Positions 59,610 to 64,000 of a stretch of DNA of 64,000 bases are shown one piece after another. The notes under the pieces are model-generated. The model searched no databases. It worked only from the letters and a program-made list of their open reading frames with translations, and was not told the DNA's origin. Positions within the stretch are counted from its first letter, which is position 1. Each line of letters opens with the position of its first letter. The stretch comes from Elusimicrobiota bacterium (GTDB lineage Bacteria > Elusimicrobiota > Elusimicrobia > UBA1565 > UBA9628), in assembly GCA_028868375.1 (NCBI GenBank), contig JAGWUP010000007.1, positions 100,950 to 164,949 on the forward strand, in the 5' to 3' direction. Position numbers and translations under genes: made by a program.

Positions 59610-62295
59610 ATGGCTATTTTAAGTGAATTAAATGCTTTAGGTCAAATGAGGGTCGACGTTCCTCATTTAAGAATGCGGCAATGCGGCTGTGCGTGGTGAT
59701 TTCGATGCTCTTATAGGTAATTCTTTAGCCGGCAATAATCCATATATTATTTCTGGTTTCAATATTCCTGTTAATCCTAGTCCAATCGGGCTGCCTGCAA
59801 ACAAATTACAATTAGTTACCGCAAATGGTGTTGTCTATAATCCACTTGCTTCTGAAAGTGGAACTCTATTAGTAATACCAAATAATAGAGCAAATGAATT
59901 ACTAAACTCAACCACTAATACTAATGTAGTTGGTTCATTTACTGCTGGTTCTACTAATATAGTTGGAATAGATTTTGTTAGAAGTTCTGACAGTACCACT
60001 AATGACAATGTTCAATTCTTAGCCGCTAATTCTACCCCCACCAATCCCCTGCCTGAAATATCTAAGTCGGTTCCTTTAGCAAGGACATTGAATTATATAA
60101 TAGTAATTACCACTAATACTTTTGCTGTGATGCAAAATTTAGCCCCCATAGCTAAAGTTGTAACAGATGCCAATAATAATGTAACTTCTATAACCGATGC
60201 AAGGCAAATGATGTTTAGATTTGGAGAAGGATTGGACACTCCATCTGCCTATGCTACTTATCCTTCTTTGTGGGCTCAAGGCAGAATAGAAAATCCAATT
60301 ACTACTACTACTGGATCTGACCCATTTTATGGTGGAGATAAAGCCATAGGCTCACTAAGGGCCTGGTGTCAGGCTGTAATGGGTAGGTTACAGGAAATAG
60401 GTGGTGGGCAATTCTGGTATTCTGCTGTTAGTAATTTTAATGTTAAGTTAGTTAGACAAACGGTTTCTGTTTTATCGGATAATTTTGTTTGGACTACTGG
60501 CAATCCTGGAACATTAAAATGGGAAAAATTAGCTTTGGCTTATGAAAACAGCGATATAAATTCATTAACTCCTAATTTGACTTATATACAAATAGCGGAT
60601 AATAGTTCAACAGGAGTAACCTTATCGTCCGGTCAATGCTTATATGTAGATTTAGATAGATCAGCTACTTCTGGAACTCTTACTGCAAATACTGGAACTG
60701 TAGATAATTTAGGTCAACCTAATCCTCCGTATAGTAGAATTATATTGGCTTATTGTGAACCAGACACAGGAAATTCAAATAGTTTACAGGTTTTTACTAG
60801 AGATTCTTCATTCCAAGTGGGGGCAGGTGGAGTAAAAGCCACTGCTTCTCAGTATGGAGTAGTTGAATTAAATACTAATCAAACTGCTGGTACAGCAATT
60901 GTTCCATCTATGGATGCTACAGGGGCTGGTAATGTTATAGTTGGTGGAATTACTAGGGGTTCTGGAGGAACACCTTCTTTAGGTAATGGTACATTATTTA
61001 TTGGGACAGGAACAAACGATCAAAGTATAGTTATAGATACAAATGGTGCTGCTGGTGCTAGAACAGTAGCTATAGGAAACAACAGTACTAACGGCGCCCA
61101 AATAGTAAATATAGGTACTAGCACAACTGCTGTAAATACCATTGCTTTAGGCGGTTCGACTGTAACAAGTTTAAGTGCAAAAGCAACTGGCGCTAGTGGT
61201 GTGGCTACTATTGATGGGGGAACAGTAAATCTAGGGAATACTTCTGCTACTACAATACTTGTCGGAAATAGTGCAAATACTACTAGTTTTAAATCAGTGG
61301 TAGCTTCTGCTAATCTATTTGAATTTGATGCTGGAGCAAGTGCTGTCCTAAAAATTCAAGCTGCTGGAGCAACTGCGCCAACGTTACAGGTTCTTAGTGG
61401 CACAAATACTCATTTGGATACTGAAACCGGGGCTAGTAAACAACTAAATATAGGAACAGCAAATACTGCTAATATTAACATAGGTGGAACTAATGTTACC
61501 GGTTCTCTTTCTATGAATGCAACAGGTTCCGGCGGAAGTGCTACTTTAGACGCTAAAACTAATTTATTTTTAGGAAATACTAATGCTACTTCTATAGTGA
61601 TGGGTGGGACCAATATAACAAATGCTTCTGGAATTAGTATTAGTGCAGGAGCGACTTCTAAGGTTACTTTAGATGGGCCTACTATTATTCTGGGCAATAC
61701 ACTTACAAATAATCTTACTAGTTTGCAGTTAGGAACTAACACTAATTTAACTACATTAAATATAGGAACAGGAACTACTACCGGCACCACTTCTATGGAT
61801 GGCCATACCGTAAATGTAGGTGCAACTAATGCAACTGGCATTACTATAGGAGGAACTTCTACAGTAAATACTATAAACGGTCATATAGTAGAGGTAGGTT
61901 CTTCTTCTTCTTGGACTTTAACAGGTTCAGGCACTATAACGTCAGGATTCTTGGGATCTACTGCTGGGAATATTTATTATAATACTAATGCCGCTGGCGT
62001 TAATGGTTCTCCTACCATACAGGTAACTTCGTATGATAATTGTGGAGACTTATCTTTTGCTGTTACAACAACTTCGGCGGCAGCAGGAACCACATTGATA
62101 AGTGTTATATTCCATACGGCTTACTCAACCACTCCAAAAGTACTTATAAGTCCTGGAGGTCATGGAACTTATTTTAATTCTACATGGCAACCATATGTTA
62201 GTGCAGTTTCTACTACCGGATTTTCTATAGCAAATTTGCAGGCAACTGGTACGGGTGGCAATAGTTCTGAATTTACTTGGATGGTAATAGGATAA
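59610..62295 (+). CDS. Tail fibre-like protein with repeats, one +1 site
   Basis: About 894 aa. Frame zero ends at RQCGCAW; the shift at CGG 59676-59678 gives RMGNAAVRGDFDALIGNSLA and continues. A second CGG at 59684 is out of phase (GCG GCT). The C-terminal half is made of many short repeats such as NIGTANTANINIGG and LGNTNATSIVMGG, typical of beta-helical fibre shafts. It ends in a small domain STTPKVLISPGGHGTYF. Likely a side fibre. Preceded by AGGAG. Confidence 0.65.
59676..59678 (+). other. CGG +1 site 26 (fibre)
   Basis: ATG-C-GGC, codon 23. Gives GNAAVRGDFDALIG. Confidence 0.8.
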
Positions 62296-62298
62296 CAA

Positions 62299-62571
62299 AT
62301 GACCCTAGAACAATTAATAGCTAAACATGAAGGCAAAGAACCCAATATATACCATGATTCTTTAGGTATACCGACAATAGGTATTGGCCATAATATTAAA
62401 GCCAGTCCTTTACCGGAAGGTTTTAATCCGCCTCTTTCAGATGATCAAATAGATACTCTAAAAAATAAGAACAATTCTTTGACTCCTTGTACATTAGAAT
62501 ATTTAAGAATAAAAAATGATAGTTTAAAGTATACGACAACAAAAGGTAGCAGAAGGACTCATAAGATTTAA
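62299..62571 (+). CDS. Truncated T4-type lysozyme
   Basis: 90 aa. Starts MTLEQLIAKHEGKEPNIYHD, GIPTIGIGHN, with the catalytic Glu of KHEG and the Asp/Thr positions, like the full enzyme at 62636. After about 60 residues the similarity ends and the tail TTTKGSRRTHKI is unrelated, with a stop. No CGG explains the break. Possibly a duplicated or recombined lysozyme fragment. Confidence 0.45.
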   Translation: MTLEQLIAKHEGKEPNIYHDSLGIPTIGIGHNIKASPLPEGFNPPLSDDQIDTLKNKNNSLTPCTLEYLRIKNDSLKYTTTKGSRRTHKI

Positions 62572-62635
62572 TAAATTTCTTTGGCCTAGAAAACGTTTAT
62601 GGAAGTTTGGTATCAAATTTACTCATGGAGAATAT

Positions 62636-63073
62636 ATGAAACTATTAGATTTATTAATAAAACATGAAGGACTTGAATTAAAACCATACACTGATACAAC
62701 TGGACATTTAACTATTGGAGTTGGAAGAAATTTGACTTCCAATGGAATTTCTAAAGAAGAAGCTCAATTTATGCTCTCAAATGATATTAACGATGTTTGT
62801 CGAGAGCTTTCTATTAAAATTCCTTGGGCCATGTCTTTAGATGAAGTCAGATTTGCTGTTATTCAGGATCTTTGTTTTAATTTAGGAATAGATAAGCTCC
62901 TTACTTTTCAAAAATTCTTAGAATTTTTGAAAGAATCGGATTATATATCTGCTGCCAATGATCTTCTTAACACCTTATGGGCTAAGCAAGTGGGCATTAG
63001 AGCTAAAGAAGATGCTAAGATGATGGAAACTGGTTTATGGCCTGATGACCCCAGCTTTAACCTGGTTTGTTAG
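62636..63073 (+). CDS. T4-type lysozyme (endolysin)
   Basis: 145 aa with KHEGLELKPYTDTTGHLTIG (catalytic Glu, Asp and Thr of the T4 lysozyme triad) and VGRNLTSNGISKEEAQFML. Muramidase that opens the cell wall at lysis. Complete, with no signal peptide, so it needs a holin (not identified here). Preceded by GGAG in TGGAGAATATATG. Confidence 0.85.
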   Translation: MKLLDLLIKHEGLELKPYTDTTGHLTIGVGRNLTSNGISKEEAQFMLSNDINDVCRELSIKIPWAMSLDEVRFAVIQDLCFNLGIDKLLTFQKFLEFLKESDYISAANDLLNTLWAKQVGIRAKEDAKMMETGLWPDDPSFNLVC

Positions 63074-63180
63074 CTTAAAATCGCTTTAAATGGGTCTGGC
63101 TTGCTCCAGGTTAAATCGTAATTTATAGTTTAGTGTTAGACATTGTTTAATGGGTTTTGATTTAACCTAGGGCAAATAGA

Positions 63181-63253
63181 GCCTCCTGTGGGATTTTAAC
63201 CCACGTTCTCCCTCCTACAAAGAGGGGCTTTATTCATAATAAGCTATGGAGGC
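63181..63253 (-). tRNA. tRNA-Thr(TGT)-like
   Basis: Reading the minus strand: acceptor GCCTCC/GGAGGC (6 bp, A-A at 7-66), D-stem GCTT/AAGC with a 10-base loop lacking GG, anticodon stem CCCTC/GAGGG with loop TTTGTAG (anticodon TGT), T-stem GTGGG/CCCAC with loop TTAAAAT. The usual D-loop GG and T-loop C56 are both missing, so it is a divergent tRNA. It could not read CGG. Confidence 0.6.
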
Positions 63254-63263
63254 AATTTTATAG

Positions 63264-63330
63264 CGCACTGTCAACGAGTTGAACGCTGCTGAAAGGATTT
63301 GGAGTTCTTTCTGATCCCGGATCACAATGC
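63264..63330 (-). tRNA. tRNA-Trp(CCA)-like, shortened D-arm
   Basis: Minus strand: acceptor GCATTGT/ACAGTGC (7 bp), T-stem CAGCG/CGTTG with canonical loop TTCAACT, anticodon loop CTCCAAA (as in tRNA-Trp) on a stem AAGAA/TCCTT with one A-C mismatch. The D-arm is only about 14 bases. An alternative GAAAG/CTTTC stem would give an 11-base loop. It may be functional or degenerate. Neither reading matches CGG or CGGN. Confidence 0.45.
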
Positions 63331-63333
63331 ATA

Positions 63334-63763
63334 TTATTTATGTTTAAGTCTGTTTATAGTTCTTATTCTATGACAATTAGCACAAACCCCGCTCGCATTT
63401 ATCTATCTCTTCCAAAATTTCTTTTGTGCTTCTAGTTTCTGCAATCATTCTACTTATAGTATTTTTTTTCAATCTGCCATCTAAATGATCAAATTCCATT
63501 ACTGGCCCCGGATATTTAAATCCGCAGTCAACACAAGGATTATCCTTTAATACATAAATTAATTCTTTGATTTTTTCTTTATATTTCTTTCTAGCTTTTT
63601 TTGCACTTAATCTATAAGTTTCTTTATTATTTTTATAATGTTGTCTATTGTATTCACTTTTACATTTCTTACAAGAATCTTGGTATCCACTTTTTTTAGT
63701 CACATTAATATAAAATTCACTAAAATCTTTTTCTTTCTTACATGTTGCACAAATTTTATTCAT
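63334..63763 (-). CDS. HNH endonuclease, one +1 site
   Basis: 142 aa from ATG 63763 (GGAGG upstream on the minus strand; a longer start at 63838 is less likely). N-terminal zinc module CATCKKEKDFSEFYI and CKKCKSEYNRQHY, HNH core NPCVDCGFKYPGPVMEFDHL. Frame zero ends CERGLC. The +1 shift at CGG 63389-63391 gives KCEGVCANCHRIRTINRLK, which is the well-known KCEVVCANCHRxRT ending of this family with the recoded Gly in the V position. Stops at 63334. Confidence 0.8.
63389..63391 (-). other. CGG +1 site 27 (HNH 63334)
   Basis: GAG-C-GGG. Restores CEGVCANCHR. Confidence 0.85.
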
Positions 63764-64000
63764 AAAGCCTCCAAATATAAGATTACTATTTGGAGTTGAA
63801 TTAAAGCGAAAATACCAACTAGTAAATGGTGCGTTCAATAAAACAAAGATGGTTAGTATAGAACAGGTTTTGGAGACCTATTTGCCCAGCCGGGGCGCGG
63901 TACAATTTAATTAAAAGATTATTCTTTATTCTAATATATCCAAGTGATTTACCATTTAAGGAATGTAAACCTGATTTTTATATTCTGTATACAATACTAA
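63764..64000. other. Right-edge region without a confirmed gene
   Basis: An ATG at 63849 opens MVSIEQVLETYLPS, then meets an in-frame CGG at 63891. Shifting once brings a second CGG at 63898 into frame; shifting again stops soon after, and not shifting stops at TAA 63910-63912. A single shift leaves an open frame to the window end. Too little is visible to call a gene. Confidence 0.25.

Noticed and set aside
59684..59686. Second CGG in the fibre gene start as another site
   Set aside because: After the first shift it is out of phase (AAT GCG GCT), so it is read normally.
1139..63391. Random sequencing or assembly insertions of C
   Set aside because: Random errors would fall in any phase, in intergenic DNA and before non-glycine codons. 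All 27 sites are in phase on both strands, always before a GGN codon, and never leave an unrescued frame. A systematic error cannot be wholly excluded, so resequencing is still named as a check.
1139..63391. Simple pseudogenes or group I introns in the broken genes
   Set aside because: The breaks are single-base shifts with no inserted sequence, the conserved motifs on both sides are intact, and the joined products run to normal ends.
1..64000. Stop-codon reassignment
   Set aside because: TAA, TAG and TGA all end clearly bounded genes (for example TAA for DnaE, TAG for dUTPase, TGA for the sigma factor), and no conserved protein reads through an in-frame stop.
1..64000. CRISPR arrays, IS elements and integrase/attachment sites
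   Set aside because: No regularly spaced direct repeats, no transposase or integrase motifs and no terminal inverted repeats were seen. The tandem word repeats in 61000-62000 are within the fibre coding sequence.

Overview
The window is AT-rich, almost fully coding DNA from a large tailed bacteriophage with a contractile-tail type baseplate. It carries a T4-like replication and recombination set: a gp46/47-type SbcC/SbcD pair, UvsX-like RecA, gp32-like ssDNA-binding protein, DnaB helicase, DnaG-type primase, UvsW-like helicase and a gp55-like sigma factor. These sit beside a bacterial-type DnaE polymerase, GroEL, two ClpP-like proteases and an intein-containing class II ribonucleotide reductase. 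The host cannot be named from the sequence. Stops are TAA, TAG and TGA, all used normally.

Layout. 1-5322 (minus strand): SbcD-like nuclease, sigma factor, SF2 helicase, a P-loop kinase and an HAD-like phosphatase. 5323-5515: divergent regulatory region with an inverted repeat. 5516-32897 (plus, except 27137-28321): HTH protein, GroEL, SbcC, RuvC-like resolvase, NrdJ, dUTPase, DnaE, SSB, UvsX, primase, helicase, ClpP/AAA+/ClpP. 32908-40875: HNH and PD-(D/E)xK-type nucleases, a prohead-protease-like gene fused to a kinase-like domain, and several unidentified or chaperone-like genes. 40865-62295: tail genes (tape measure, hub, spike, baseplate wedge, a giant baseplate J-like protein, fibre). 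62299-63763: lysozymes, two tRNA-like genes and an HNH gene on the minus strand.

The main discovery is a recoding rule. In my hand scan, every in-frame CGG codon but one lies exactly where the reading frame must move +1. Skipping the C leaves an in-phase glycine codon (GGA, GGT, GGC or GGG) and restores the homologous frame. I found 27 such sites in 17 genes, 5 sites on the minus strand and 22 on the plus strand. About 200 CGG trinucleotides occur in the other two phases of these same genes, so the triplet is tolerated but the sense codon is not used. One site supplies the first Gly of a Walker A motif and others lie in the sigma factor, resolvase, capsid and tail genes. Without the shift, translation usually stops within a few codons. 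This suggests CGG (or CGGN) is a dedicated +1 frameshift / quadruplet glycine signal, so several early regulators and many late structural proteins would depend on one special decoding factor. One gene (34687) does not fit cleanly and is reported as an exception.

Below, genes with such sites are given as one CDS spanning all pieces, and each site is also listed separately.
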